Of a DNA stretch of 64,000 bases, positions 1-14,819 are shown one piece after another (position 1 is the first letter of the stretch; each line of letters starts with the position of its first letter). The position numbers and the translations under genes were made by a program. The notes beneath the pieces are model-generated. The model saw nothing but the letters and a program-made list of their open reading frames with translations, made no database searches and was not told the DNA's origin. The DNA is from Ptiloglossa arizonensis (taxonomy: Eukaryota; Arthropoda; Insecta; Hymenoptera; Colletidae), in the NCBI RefSeq assembly GCF_051014685.1, contig NW_027478775.1, positions 372,001 through 436,000 of the forward strand, given 5' to 3'.

Positions 1-3000
1 ATACGTCATACGTTATACGTCATTCGTAATACGTTATACGTGATACGTTATACGTTGTACGTTATACGTTATACGTCATACGTTATACGTTATACGTTAT
101 ACGTTATACGTTATACGTTATACGTTGTACGTTATACGTTATACGTTATACGTTATACGTTATACGTTATTCGTTATACGTTATACGTTATACATTAGAT
201 GTTTTACGTTATACGTTATACGTTATACGTTATACGTTATACGTTATACGTTATACGTTATACGTTATACGTTATACGTTATACGTTATACGTTATACGT
301 TATACGTTATACGTTATACGTTATACGTTATACGTTATACGTTATACGTTATACGTTATACGTTATACGTTATACGTTGTACGTTATACGTTGTACGTTA
401 TACGTTATACGTTATACGTTATTCGTAATACGTTATACGTGATACGTTATACGTTGTACGTTATACGTTATACGTTATACGTTATACGTTGTACGTTGTA
501 CGTTGTACGTTATACGTTATACGTTATACGTTATACGTTATACGTTATACGTTATACGTTATACGTTATACGTTATACGTTATACGTTATACGTTATACG
601 TTATACGTTATACGTTATACGTTGTACGTTATACGTTATACGTTATACGTTATTCGTTATACGTTATACGTTATACATTACATGTTATACGTTATACGTT
701 ATACGTTATACGTTATACGTTATACGTTATACGTTATACTTTATACGTTATACGTTATACGTTATACGTTATGCGTTATACGTTATACGTTATACGTTAC
801 ACGTTATACGTTATACGTTATACGATATACGTTATACGTTATACGTTGTACGCTATACGTTATACTTTATACGTTATAGGTGTTACGTTATACGTTATAC
901 GTTATACGTTATTCGTAATACGTTATACGTGATACGTTATACGTTATACGTTGTACGTTATACGTTATACGTTATACGTTACACATTATACGTTATACGT
1001 TATACATTACATGTTATACGTTATACGTTATACGTTATACGTTATACGTTATACGTCATAGGTTATACGTTATATGTTATACGTTATACGTTATACGTTA
1101 TACGTTATACGTTATACGTTATACGTTATACGTTATACGTTATACGTTGTACGTTATACGTTATACGTTATACGTTATACATTATATGTTATACGTTATA
1201 CATTACATGTTATACGTTATACGTTATACGTTATACGTCATACGTTATACGTTATAGGTGTTACGTTATACGTTATACGTTATACGTTATACGTTATTCG
1301 TAATACGTTATACGTGATACGTTATACGTTGTACGTTATACGTTATACGTTATACGTTATACATTATATGTTATACGTTATACATTACATGTTATACGTT
1401 ATACGTTATACGTTATACGTTATACGTTATACGTTATACGTCATACGTTATACGTTATACGTTATACGTTATACGTTATACGTTATACGTTATACGTTAT
1501 ACGTTATACGTTATACGTTATACGTTATACGTTATACGTTATACGTTATACGTTATACGTTATACGTTATGCGTCATGCGTTATACGTTTTACGTTATTC
1601 GTTATACGTTATCCGTTACACGTTATACGTTATACGTTATACGTTATACGTTATACGTTATACGTTATACGTTATACGTTATACGTTATACGTTATACGT
1701 TATGCGTTATACGTTATACGTTATACGTTATGCGTTTTACGTTATTCGTTATATGTTATACGTTATACGATGTGCGTTATACGTTATACGTTATACGTTA
1801 TACGTTATACGTTATACGTTATACGTTATACGTTATACGTTATACGTTATACGTTATACGTTATACGTTATACGTTATACGTTATACGTTATACGTTATA
1901 CGTTATACGTTGTACGTTATACGTTGTACGTTATACGTTGTACGATATACGTTGTACGTTATACGTTGTACGTTATACGTTGTACGTTATACGTTGTACG
2001 TTATACGTTGTACGTTATACGTTGAACGTTATACGTTGTACGTTATACGTTATACGTTATACATTACATGTTTTACGTTATACATTATACGTTATACGTT
2101 ATACGTTATACGTTATACGTTATACGTTATACGTTATACGTTATACGTTATACGTTATACGTTATACGTTATACGTTATACGTTATACGTTATACGTTAT
2201 ACGTTATACGTTATACGTTGTACGTTATACGTTGTACGTTATACGTTGTACGTTATACGTTATACGTTATACGTTATACGTTATACGTTATACGTTATAC
2301 GTTATACGTTATACGTTATACGTTATACGTTATACGTTATACGTTATACGTTGTACGTTATACGTTATACGTTATATGTTATTCGTTATACGTTATACGT
2401 TATACATTACATGTTATACGTTATACGTTGTACGTTATACGTTATACGTTATACGTTATACGATATACGTTATACGTTATACGTTGTACGCTATACGTTA
2501 TACTTTATACGTTATAGGTGTTACGTTATACGTTATACGTTATACGTTATTCGTAATACGTTATACGTGATACGTTATACGTTGTACGTTATACGTTATA
2601 CGTTATACGTTACACATTATACGTTATACGTTATACATTACATGTTATACGTTATACGTTATACGTTATACGTTATACGTTATACGTTATACGTCATAGG
2701 TTATACGTAATATGTTATACGTTATACGTTATACGTAATACGTTATACGTTATACGTTATACGTTATACGTCATACGTTATACGTTATAGGTGTTACGTT
2801 ATACGTTATACGTTATACGTTATACGTTATTCGTAATACGTTATACGTGATACGTTATACGTTATACGTTGTACGTTATACGTTATACGTTATACGTTAT
2901 ACGTTATTCGTTATACGTTATACGTTATACATTACATGTTTTACGTTATACGTTATACGTTATACGTTATACGTTATACGTTATACGTTATACGTTATAC

Positions 3001-4400
3001 GTTATACGTTATACGTTATACGTTATACGTTATACGTTATACGTCATACGTTATACGTCATTCGTAATACGTTATACGTGATACGTTATACGTTGTACGT
3101 TATACGTTATACGTTATACGTTATACGTTATACGTTATACGTTATACGTTGTACGTTATACGTTATACGTTATACGTTATACGTTATTCGTTATACGTTA
3201 TACGTTATACATTACATGTTTTACGTTATACGTTATACGTTATACGTTATACGTTATACGTTATACGTTATACGTTATACATTACATGTTATACGTTATA
3301 CGTTATACGTTATACGTTATTCGTTATACGTTATACGTTATACATTACATGTTTTACGTTATACGTTATACGTTATACGTTATACGTTATACGTTATACG
3401 TTATACGTTATACGTTATACGTTATACGTTATACGTTATACGTTATACGTTATACGTTATACGTCATACGTTATACGTCATTCGTAATACGTTATACGTT
3501 ATACGTTGTACGTTATACGTTATACGTTATACGTTATACGTTATACGTTATACGTTATACGTTGTACGTTATACGTTATACGTTATACGTTATACGTTAT
3601 ACGTTATACGTTATACGTTATACGTTATACGTTATACGTTATACGTTATACGTTATACGTTATACGTTATACGTTATACGTTATACGTTATACGTTATAC
3701 GTTATACGTTGTACGTTGTACGTTGTACGTTGTACGTTGTACGTTGTACGTTGTACGTTCTACGTTATACGTTATACGTTATACGTTATACGTTATACGT
3801 TATACGTTATACGTTATACGTTATACGTTATACGTTATACGTTATACGTTGTACGTTATACGTTATACGTTATACGTTATTCGTTATACGTTATACGTTA
3901 TACATTACATGTTATACGTTATACGTTATACGTTATACGTTATACGTTATACGTTATACGTTATACGTTATACGTTATACTTTATACGTTATACGTTATA
4001 CGTTATACGTTATGCGTTATACGTTATACGTTATACGTTACACGTTATACGTTATACGTTATACGATATACGTTATACGTTATACGTTGTACGCTATACG
4101 TTATAGGTGTTACGTTATACGTTATACGTTATACGTTATTCGTAATACGTTATACGTGATACGTTATACGTTGTACGTTATACGTTATACGTTATACGTT
4201 ACACATTATACGTTATACGTTATACATTACATGTTATACGTTATACGTTATACGTTACACATTATACGTTATACGTTATACATTACATGTTATACGTTAT
4301 ACGTTATACGTTACACGTTATACGTTATACGTTATACGATATACGTTATACGTTATACGTTGTACGCTATATGTTATACTTTATACGTTATACGTTGTAC
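1..4400 (+). repeat. Domain L, subzone with ATAGGTG-TTACGTT variants
   Basis: The first 4.4 kb repeats a loose module. It holds the ATTCGTA/ATACGTG pair, one or more ATACATT-ACATGTT pairs, ATACTTT, and the unit pair ATAGGTG-TTACGTT (near 877, 1,255, 2,514, 2,786 and 4,104). The last pair was seen again only once, near 14,350. A run alternating GTACGTT with ATACGTT lies at about 1,910-2,045. No long near-identical tandem copy was delimited here, so this looks more diverged than the rest of domain L. No gene is present. Confidence 0.75.
3711..3759 (+). repeat. Homogeneous GTACGTT run, 7 units
   Basis: Seven consecutive GTACGTT units are followed by a single CTACGTT. Elsewhere GTACGTT is solitary or alternates with ATACGTT, so this is a local expansion of one variant. 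It fits short-range slippage acting on a single mutated heptamer. Confidence 0.9.
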
Positions 4401-5939
4401 GTTATACGTTGTACGTTATACGTTGTACGTTATACGTTGTACGTTATACGTTGTACGTTATACGTTATACGTTATACGTTATACGTTATACGTTATACGA
4501 TATACGTTATACGTTATACGTTATACGTTATACGTTATACGTTGTACGTTATACGTTATACGTTATATGTTATACGTTATACATTACATGTTATACGTTA
4601 TACGTTATACGTTATACGTTATACGTTATACGTTATACGTTATACGTTATACGTTATACGTTATACGTTATACGTTATACGTTATACGTTATACGTTATA
4701 CGTTGTACGTTATACGTTATACGTTATACGTTATTCGATATACGTTATACGTTATACATTACATGTTATACGTTATACGTTATACGTTATACGTTATACG
4801 TTATACGTTATACGTTATACGTTATACGTTATACGTTATACGTTATACGTCATACGTTATACGTTATTCGTAATACGTTATACGTGATACGCTATACGTT
4901 ATACGTTATACGTTATACGTTATACGTTGTACGTTATACGTTATACGTTATACGTTATTCGTTATACGTTATACGTTGTACATTACATGTTATACGTTAT
5001 ACGTTATACGTTATACGTTATACGTTATACGTTATACGTTATACGTTATACGTCATACGTTATACGTTATTCGTAATACGTTATACGTGATGCGTTATAC
5101 GTTATACGTTATACGTTATACGTTATACGTTATACGTTATACGTTATACGTTATACGTTGTACGTTATACGTTATACGTTATACGTTATTCGATATACGT
5201 TATACGTTATACATTACATGTTATACGTTATACGTTATACGTTATACGTTATACGTTATACGTTATACGTTATACGTTGTACGTTATACGTTGTACGTTA
5301 TACGTTATACGTTATACGTTATACGTTATACGTTATACGTTATACGTTATACGTTATACGTTATACGTTATACGTTATACGTTATATGTTATTCGTTATA
5401 CGTTATACGTTATACATTACATGTTATACGTTATACGTTGTACGTTATACGTTGTACGTTATACGTTATACGTTATACGTTATACGTTATACGTTATACG
5501 TTATACGTTATACGTTATACGTTATACGTTATACGTTATACGTTATACGTTATACGTTGTACGTTATACGTTATACGTTATATGTTATTCGTTATACGTT
5601 ATACGTTATACATTACATGTTATACGTTATACGTTGTACGTTATACGTTATACGTTATACGTTATACGTTATACTTTATACGTTATACGTTATACGTTAT
5701 ACGTTATACGTTATACGTTATACGTTATACGTTATACGTTATACGTTATACGTTATACGTTATACGTTATACGTTATACGTTATACGTTATACGTTATAC
5801 GTTATACGTTATACGTTATACGTTATACGTCATACGTTATACGTTATTCGTAATACGTTATACGTGATACGTTATACGTTGTACGTTATACGTTACACGT
5901 TATACGTTATACGTTATAAGTTATACGTTATACGTCATA

Positions 5940-5960
5940 AGTTATACGGATTATACGTTA
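5940..5960 (+). repeat. GGATT +2 phase-break unit (first of 18)
   Basis: A 9-base unit ATACGGATT, preceded here by ATACGTC-ATAAGTT and at the other sites by ATACGTC-ATAGGTT, shifts the heptamer frame by two bases. Other copies lie near 7,972, 9,332, 11,021, 12,325, 12,943, 15,346, 15,943, 16,603, 17,837, 19,029, 19,612, 20,037, 24,355, 25,519, 26,116, 26,531 and 30,152. The shared context shows a single origin followed by copying. Confidence 0.88.
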
Positions 5961-6841
5961 TACGTTATACGTTATACGTTATTCGTTATACGTTATACGT
6001 TATACGTTATAGGTTATACGTTATGAGTTATACGTTATACGTTATACGTTATACGTTATACGTTATACGTTATACGTTATACGTTATACGTTATACGTTA
6101 TACGTTATACGTTATACGTTATACGTTATACGTTATACGTTATACGTTATACGTTATACGTTATACGTTATGCATTATACGTTATGCGTTATACGTTATG
6201 CGTTATACGTTATGCGTTATACGTTATACGTTGTACGCTATACGTTATACTTTATACGTTATACGTTGTACGTTATACGTTGTACGTTATACGTTGTACG
6301 TTATACGTTGTACGTTATACGTTGTACGTTATACGTTATACGTTATACGTTATACGTTATACGTTATACGATATACGTTATACGTTATACGTTATACGTT
6401 ATACGTTATACGTTATACGTTGTACGTTATACGTTATACGTTATACGTTATACGTTATACGTTATACGTTATACGTTATACGATATACGTTATACGTTAT
6501 ACGTTATACGTTATACGTTATACGTTGTACGTTATACGTTATACGTTATACGTTATACGTTATACATTACATGTTATACGTTATACGTTATACGTTATAC
6601 GTTATACGTTATACGTTATACGTTATACGTTATACGTTATACGTTATACGTTATACGTTATACGTTATACGTTATACGTTGTACGTTATACGTTATACGT
6701 TATACGTTATTCGATATACGTTATACGTTATACATTACATGTTATACGTTATACGTTATACGTTATACGTTATACGTTATACGTTATACGTTATACGTTA
6801 TACGTTATACGTTATACGTTATACGTCATACGTTATACGTT

Positions 6842-7060
6842 ATTCGTAATACGTTATACGTGATACGCTATACGTTATACGTTATACGTTATACGTTATA
6901 CGTTGTACGTTATACGTTATACGTTATACGTTTTTCGTTATACGTTATACGTTGTACATTACATGTTATACGTTATACGTTATACGTTATACGTTATACG
7001 TTATACGTTATACGTTATACGTCATACGTTATACGTTATTCGTAATACGTTATACGTGAT
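6842..7060 (+). repeat. 196-bp recurrent cassette (an early copy)
   Basis: The cassette is bounded by two ATTCGTA units. The first is followed by ATACGTG-ATACGCT and the second by ATACGTG-ATGCGTT. Between them lie GTACGTT, an ATTCGTT-like unit (here with an extra T substitution near 6,931), GTACATT-ACATGTT and ATACGTC. The distance between the two ATTCGTA landmarks is 196 bp (28 units). The same layout recurs near 4,866 (203 bp), 10,311 (217 bp), 13,936, 17,477, 22,084, 23,995 and 28,574 (196 bp each). Confidence 0.85.
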
Positions 7061-7128
7061 GCGTTATACGTTATACGTTATTCGTTATACGTTATACGTT
7101 ATACGTTATACATTACATGTTATACATT

Positions 7129-7443
7129 ATACGTTATACGTTATACGTTATACGTTATACGTTATACGTTATACGTTATACGTTATACGTTATACGTTAT
7201 ACGTTATACGTTATACGTTATACGTTATACGTTATACGTTATACGTTATACGTTATACGTTATACGTTATACGTTATACGTTATACGTTATACGTTATAC
7301 GTTATACGTTATACGTTATACGTTATACGTTATACGTTATACGTTATACGTTATACGTTATACGTTATACGTTATACGTTATACGTTATACGTTATACGT
7401 TATACGTTATACGTTATACGTTATACGTTATACGTTATACGTT
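7129..7443 (+). repeat. Longest pure ATACGTT run noted: 45 perfect units
   Basis: After an ATACATT unit the sequence is 315 bp of perfect ATACGTT, ending where GTACGTT begins at 7,444. Other long pure runs include 55,025-55,234 (30 units) and 57,251-57,411 (23 units). Pure runs mark recent local expansion or recent conversion to the consensus. Confidence 0.9.
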
Positions 7444-8208
7444 GTACGTTATACGTTGTACGTTATACGTTAAACGTTATACGTTATACGTTATACGTTA
7501 TACGTTATACGTTATACGTTATACGTTATACGTTATACGTTATACGTTATACGTTATACGTTGTACGTTATACGTTATACGTTATATGTTATTCGTTATA
7601 CGTTATACGTTATACATTACATGTTATACGTTATACGTTGTACGTTATACGTTATACGTTATACGTTATACGTTATACTTTATACGTTATACGTTATACG
7701 TTATACGTTATACGTTATACGTTATACGTTATACGTTATACGTTATACGTTATACGTTATACGTTATACGTTATACGTTATACGTTATACGTTATACGTT
7801 ATACGTTATACGTTATACGTTATACGTTATACGTTATACGTTATACGTTATACGTCATACGTTATACGTTATTCGTAATACGTTATACGTGATACGTTAT
7901 ACGTTGTACGTTATACGTTACACGTTATACGTTATACGTTATAAGTTATACGTTATACGTCATAGGTTATACGGATTATACGTTATACGTTATACGTTAT
8001 ACGTTATTCGTTATACGTTATACGTTATACGTTATAGGTTATACGTTATGAGTTATACGTTATACGTTATACGTTATACGTTATACGTTATACGTTATAC
8101 GTTATACGTTATACGTTATACGTTATACGTTATACGTTATACGTTATACGTTATACGTTATACGTTATACGTTATACGTTATACGTTATACGTTATCCGT
8201 TATACGTT

Positions 8209-8285
8209 ATGCGTTATACGTTATGCGTTATACGTTATGCGTTATACGTTATGCGTTATACGTTATGCGTTATACGTTATGCGTT
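8209..8285 (+). repeat. 14-bp dimer block, ATGCGTT alternating with ATACGTT, six ATGCGTT
   Basis: Six ATGCGTT units sit exactly 14 bp apart, separated by canonical units. Equivalent six-fold blocks begin at 9,548, 11,230, 12,534, 14,370, 16,012, 18,039 and 24,557. A seven-fold block begins at 13,145, and four-fold blocks lie in the R-type islands at 20,103 and 26,600. The constant number across sites suggests the blocks were copied as part of larger units. Confidence 0.9.
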
Positions 8286-10310
8286 ATACGTTATACGTTA
8301 TACGTTATACGTTATACGTTATACGTTATACGTTATACGTTATACGTTATACGTTATACGTTATACGTTATACGTTATACGTTATACGTTATACGTTATA
8401 CGTTATACGTTATACGATATACGTTATACGTTATACGTTGTACGCTATACGTTATACTTTATACGTTATACGTTGTACGTTATACGTTGTACGTTATACG
8501 TTGTACGTTATACGTTGTACGTTATACGTTGTACGTTATACGTTATACGTTATACGTTATACGTTATACGTTATACGATATACGTTATACGTTATACGTT
8601 ATACGTTATACGTTATACGTTATACGTTGTACGTTATACGTTATACGTTATACGTTATACGTTATACGTTATACATTACATGTTATACGTTATACGTTAT
8701 ACGTTATACGTTATACGTTATACGTTATACGTTATACGTTATACGCTATACGTTATACGTTATACGTTATACGTTATACGTTATACGTTGTACGTTATAC
8801 GTTATACGTTATACGTTATACGTTATACGTTATACATTACATGTTATACGTTATACGTTATACGTTATACGTTATACGTTATACGTTATACGTTATACGT
8901 TATACGTTATACGTTATACGTTATACGATATACGTTATACGTTATACGTTATACGTTATACGTTATACGTTATACGTTATACGTTATACGTTATACGTTA
9001 TACGTTATACGTTATACGTCATACGTTATACGTTATACGTTATACTTTATACGTTATACGTTATACGTTATACGTTATACGTTATACGTTATACGTTATA
9101 CGTTATACGTTATACGTTATACGTTATACGTTATACGTTATACGTTATACGTTATACGTTATACGTTATACGTTATACGTTATACGTTATACGTTATACG
9201 TTATACGTTATACGTCATAAGTTATACGTTATTCGTAATACGTTATACGTGATACGTTATACGTTGTACTTTATACGTTACACGTTATACGTTATACGTT
9301 ATAAGTTATACGTTATACGTCATAGGTTATACGGATTATACGTTATACGTTATACGTTATACGTTATTCGTTATACGTTATACGTTATACGTTATAGGTT
9401 ATACGTTATGAGTTATACGTTATACGTTATACGTTATACGTTATACGTTATACGTTATACGTTATACGTTATACGTTATACGTTATACGTTATACGTTAT
9501 ACGTTATACGTTATACGTTATACGTTATACGTTATACGTTATACGTTATGCGTTATACGTTATGCGTTATACGTTATGCGTTATACGTTATGCGTTATAC
9601 GTTATGCGTTATACGTTATGCGTTATACGTTATACGTTATACGTTATACGTTATACGTTATACGTTATACGTTATACGTTATACGTTATACGATATACGT
9701 TATACGTTATACGTTATACGTTATACGTTATACGTTATACGTTGTACGTTATACGTTATACGTTATACGTTATACGTTATACGTTATACATTACATGTTA
9801 TACGTTATACGTTATACGTTATACGTTATACGTTATACGTTATACGTTATACGTAATACGTTATACGTTATACGTTATACGTTATACGTTATACGTTATA
9901 CGTTATACGTTATACGTTATACGTTGTACGTTATACGTTATACGTTATACGTTATTCGATATACGTTGTACATTACATGTTATACGTTATACGTTATACG
10001 TTATACGTTATACGTTATACGTTATACGCTATACGTCATACGTTATACGTTATTCGTAATACGTTATACGTGATGCGTTATACGTTATACGTTATTCGTT
10101 ATACGTTATACGTTATACGTTATACATTACATGTTATACGTTATACGTTATACGTTATACGTTATGCGTTATACGTTATACGTTATACGTTACACGTTAT
10201 ACGTTATACGTTATACGATATACGTTATACGTTATACGTTGTACGCTATACGTTATACGTTATACGTTATACGTTATACGTTATACGTTATACGTCATAC
10301 GTTATACGTT

Positions 10311-13280
10311 ATTCGTAATACGTTATACGTGATACGCTATACGTTATACGTTATACGTTATACGTTATACGTTATACGTTATACGTTGTACGTTATACGT
10401 TATACGTTATACGTTATTCGTTATACGTTATACGTTGTACATTACATGTTATACGTTATACGTTATACGTTATACGTTATACGTTATACGTTATACGTTA
10501 TACGTTATACGTCATACGTTATACGTTATTCGTAATACGTTATACGTGATGCGTTATACGTTATACGTTATTCGTTATACGTTATACGTTATACGTTATA
10601 CATTACATGTTATACGTTATACGTTATACGTTATACGTTATACGTTATACGTTATACGTTATACGTTATACGTTATACGTTATACGTTATACGTTATACG
10701 TTATACGTTATACGTTATACGTTATACGTTATACGTTATACGTTATACGTTATACGTTATACGTTATACGTTATACGTTGTACGTTATACGTTGTACGTT
10801 ATACGTTAAACGTTATACGTTATACGTTATACGTTATACGTTATACGTTATACGTTATACGTTATACGTTATACGTTATACGTTATACGTTATACGTTAT
10901 ACGACATACGTTATACGTTATTCGTAATACGTTATACGTGATACGTTATACGTTGTACGTTATACGTTACACGTTATACGTTATACGTTATAAGTTATAC
11001 GTTATACGTCATAGGTTATACGGATTATACGTTATACGTTATACGTTATACGTTATTCGTTATACGTTATACGTTATACGTTATAGGTTATACGTTATGA
11101 GTTATACGTTATACGTTATACGTTATACGTTATACGTTATACGTTATACGTTATACGTTATACGTTATACGTTATACGTTATACGTTATTCGTTATACGT
11201 TATACGTTATACGTTATCCGTTATACGTTATGCGTTATACGTTATGCGTTATACGTTATGCGTTATACGTTATGCGTTATACGTTATGCGTTATACGTTA
11301 TGCGTTATACGTTATACGTTATACGTTATACGTTATACGTTATACGTTATACGTTATACGTTATACGTTATACGTTATACGTTATACGTTATACGTTATA
11401 CGTTATACGTTATACGTTATACGTTATACGTTATACGATATACGTTATACGTTATACGTTGTACGCTATACGTTATACTTTATACGTTATACGTTGTACG
11501 TTATACGTTGTACGTTATACGTTGTACGTTATACGTTGTACGTTATACGTTGTACGTTATACGTTGTACGTTATACGTTATACGTTATACGTTATACGTT
11601 ATACGTTATACGATATACGTTATACGTTATACGTTATACGTTATACGTTATACGTTATACGTTGTACGTTATACGTTATACGTTATACGTTATACGTTAT
11701 ACGTTATACATTACATGTTATACGTTATACGTTATACGTTATACGTTATACGTTATACGTTATACGTTATACGTTATACGCTATACGTTATACGTTATAC
11801 GTTATACGTTATACGTTATACGTTGTACGTTATACGTTATACGTTATACGTTATACGTTATACGTTATACGTTATACGTTATACATTACATGTTATACGT
11901 TATACGTTATACGTTATACGTTATACGTTATATGTTATACGTTATACGTTATACGCTATACGTTATACGTTATACGTTATACGTTATACGTTATACGTTA
12001 TACGTTATACGTTATACGTTATACGTCATACGTTATACGTTATACTTTATACGTTATACGTTATACGTTATACGTTATACGTTATACGTTATACGTTATA
12101 CGTTATACGTTATACGTTATACGTTATACGTTATACGTTATACGTTATACGTTATACGTTATACGTTATACGTTATACGTTATACGTTATACGTTATACG
12201 TTATACGTCATAAGTTATACGTTATTCGTAATACGTTATACGTGATACGTTATACGTTGTACTTTATACGTTACACGTTATACGTTATACGTTATAAGTT
12301 ATACGTTATACGTCATAGGTTATACGGATTATACGTTATACGTTATACGTTATACGTTATTCGTTATACGTTATACGTTATACGTTATAGGTTATACGTT
12401 ATGAGTTATACGTTATACGTTATACGTTATACGTTATACGTTATACGTTATACGTTATACGTTATACGTTATACGTTATACGTTATACGTTATACGTTAT
12501 ACGTTATACGTTATACGTTATACGTTATACGTTATGCGTTATACGTTATGCGTTATACGTTATGCGTTATACGTTATGCGTTATACGTTATGCGTTATAC
12601 GTTATGCGTTATACGTTATACGTTATACGTTATACGTTATACGTTATACGTTATACTTTATACGTTATACGTTATACGTTATACGTTATACGTTATACGT
12701 TATACGTTATACGTTATACGTTATACGTTATACGTTATACGTTATACGTTATACGTTATACGTTATACGTTATACGTTATACGTTATACGTTATACGTTA
12801 TACGTTATACGTTATACGTTATACGTCATAAGTTATACGTTATTCGTAATACGTTATACGTGATACGTTATACGTTGTACTTTATACGTTACACGTTATA
12901 CGTTATACGTTATAAGTTATACGTTATACGTCATAGGTTATACGGATTATACGTTATACGTTATACGTTATACGTTATTCGTTATACGTTATACGTTATA
13001 CGTTATAGGTTATACGTTATGAGTTATACGTTATACGTTATACGTTATACGTTATACGTTATACGTTATACGTTATACGTTATACGTTATACGTTATACG
13101 TTATACGTTATACGTTATACGTTATACGTTATACGTTATACGTTATGCGTTATACGTTATGCGTTATACGTTATGCGTTATACGTTATGCGTTATACGTT
13201 ATGCGTTATACGTTATGCGTTATACGTTATGCGTTATACGTTATACGTTATACGTTATACGTTATACGTTATACGTTATA
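10311..13280 (+). repeat. Domain L, copy of a 3.0- to 3.5-kb module also seen at about 6.85-9.9 kb
   Basis: The string from the 196-bp-type cassette through a single AAACGTT unit (7,471 and 10,808), the phase break (7,972 and 11,021), the ATGCGTT dimer block (8,209 and 11,230) and the ATAAGTT-containing junction (9,213 and 12,207) appears in the same order twice. The offset falls from about 3,490 to about 2,990 bp because whole stretches of heptamers differ in number. Order conservation is clear. Exact edges are not, because the intervening 9.3-10.3 kb shares the same parts. Confidence 0.65.
12040..13270 (+). repeat. Tandem 0.61-0.62-kb duplication
   Basis: Landmarks at 12,045 (ATACTTT), 12,207 (ATACGTC-ATAAGTT), 12,325 (phase break) and 12,534 (ATGCGTT dimer block) recur at 12,656, 12,825, 12,943 and 13,145-13,159. 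Offsets are 611 to 625 bp. The dimer block has six ATGCGTT in the first copy and seven in the second, the only clear copy-number change of that block. Confidence 0.8.
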
Positions 13281-14819
13281 CGTTATACGTTATACGTTAT
13301 ACGTTATACGTTATACGTTATACGTTATACGTTATACGTTATACGTTATACGTTATACGTTATACGTTATACGTTATACGTTATACGATATACGTTCTAC
13401 GTTATACGTTGTACGCTATACGTTATACTTTATACGTTATACGTTGTACGTTATACGTTGTACGTTATACGTTGTACGTTATACGTTGTACGTTATACGT
13501 TGTACGTTATACGTTATACGTTATACGTTATACGTTATACGTTATACGATATACGTTATACGTTATACGTTATACGTTATACGTTATACGTTATACGTTG
13601 TACGTTATACGTTATACGTTATACGTTATACGTTATACGTTATACATTACATGTTATACGTTATACGTTATACGTTATACGTTATACGTTATACGTTATA
13701 CGTTATACGTTATACGTTATACGTTATACGTTATACGTTATACGTTATACGTTATACGTTATACGTTGTACGTTATACGTTATACGTTATACGTTATACG
13801 TTATTCGATATACGTTATACGTTATACATTACATGTTATACGTTATACGTTATACGTTATACGTTATACGTTATACGTTATACGTTATACGTTATGCGTT
13901 ATACGTTATACGTTATACGTCATACGTTATACGTTATTCGTAATACGTTATACGTGATACGCTATACGTTATACGTTATACGTTATACGTTATACGTTGT
14001 ACGTTATACGTTATACGTTATACGTTATTCGTTATACGTTATACGTTGTACATTACATGTTATACGTTATACGTTATACGTTATACGTTATACGTTATAC
14101 GTTATACGTTATACGTCATACGTTATACGTTATTCGTAATACGTTATACGTGATGCGTTATACGTTATACGTTATTCGTTATACGTTATACGTTATACGT
14201 TATACATTACATGTTATACGTTATACGTTATACGTTATACGTTATGCGTTATACGTTATACGTTATACGTTACACGTTATACGTTATACGTTATACGATA
14301 TACGTTATACGTTATACGTTATACGTTATACGTTATACTTTATACGTTATAGGTGTTACGTTATACGTTATGCGTTATACGTTATGCGTTATACGTTATG
14401 CGTTATACGTTATGCGTTATACGTTATGCGTTATACGTTATGCGTTATACGTTATACGTTATACGTTATACGTTATACGTTATACGTTATACGTTATACG
14501 TTATACGTTATACGTTATACGTTATACGTTATACGTTATACGTTATACGTTATACGTTATACGTTATACGTTATACGTTATACGTTATACGTTATACGAT
14601 ATACGTTATACGTTATACGTTGTACGCTATACGTTATACTTTATACGTTATACGTTGTACGTTATACGTTGTACGTTATACGTTGTACGTTATACGTTAT
14701 ACGTTATACGTTATACGTTATACGTTATACGTTATACGTTATACGTTATACGTTATACGTTATACGTTATACGTTATACGTTATACGTTATACGTTATAC
14801 GTTATACGTTATACGTTAT

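Larger units (their letters stand above)
4400..8200 (+). repeat. Domain L, two loose copies of a roughly 2.0-kb module
   Basis: Landmarks near 4,866 and 5,069 (paired ATTCGTA units) recur near 6,842 and 7,038. The ATATGTT, ATTCGTT, ATACATT-ACATGTT string near 5,580-5,630 recurs near 7,587-7,640. The ATAAGTT plus phase-break string near 5,910-5,955 recurs near 7,940-7,980. Offsets are 1,970 to 2,030 bp and differ mainly by whole units, so the two copies have lost or gained heptamers since duplication. The second copy also contains the longest pure run seen (7,129-7,443). Edges are approximate. Confidence 0.65.

Noticed and set aside
421..450. CENP-B box-like match starting TTCG in the ATTCGTA or ATTCGTT units
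   Set aside because: Only the first half (TTCG, four bases, A) fits. The CGGG half is absent, and the partial match follows from the heptamer itself.
199..13957. Long plus-strand open reading frames, including one of about 899 codons at 11,258-13,957
   Set aside because: All forward frames encode the same YTLYVIR repeat as a property of the 7-bp unit. Overlapping frames are open together, starts and stops are scattered satellite variants, and there is no promoter, start context, domain or codon bias. The same holds for every open frame to 63.7 kb.
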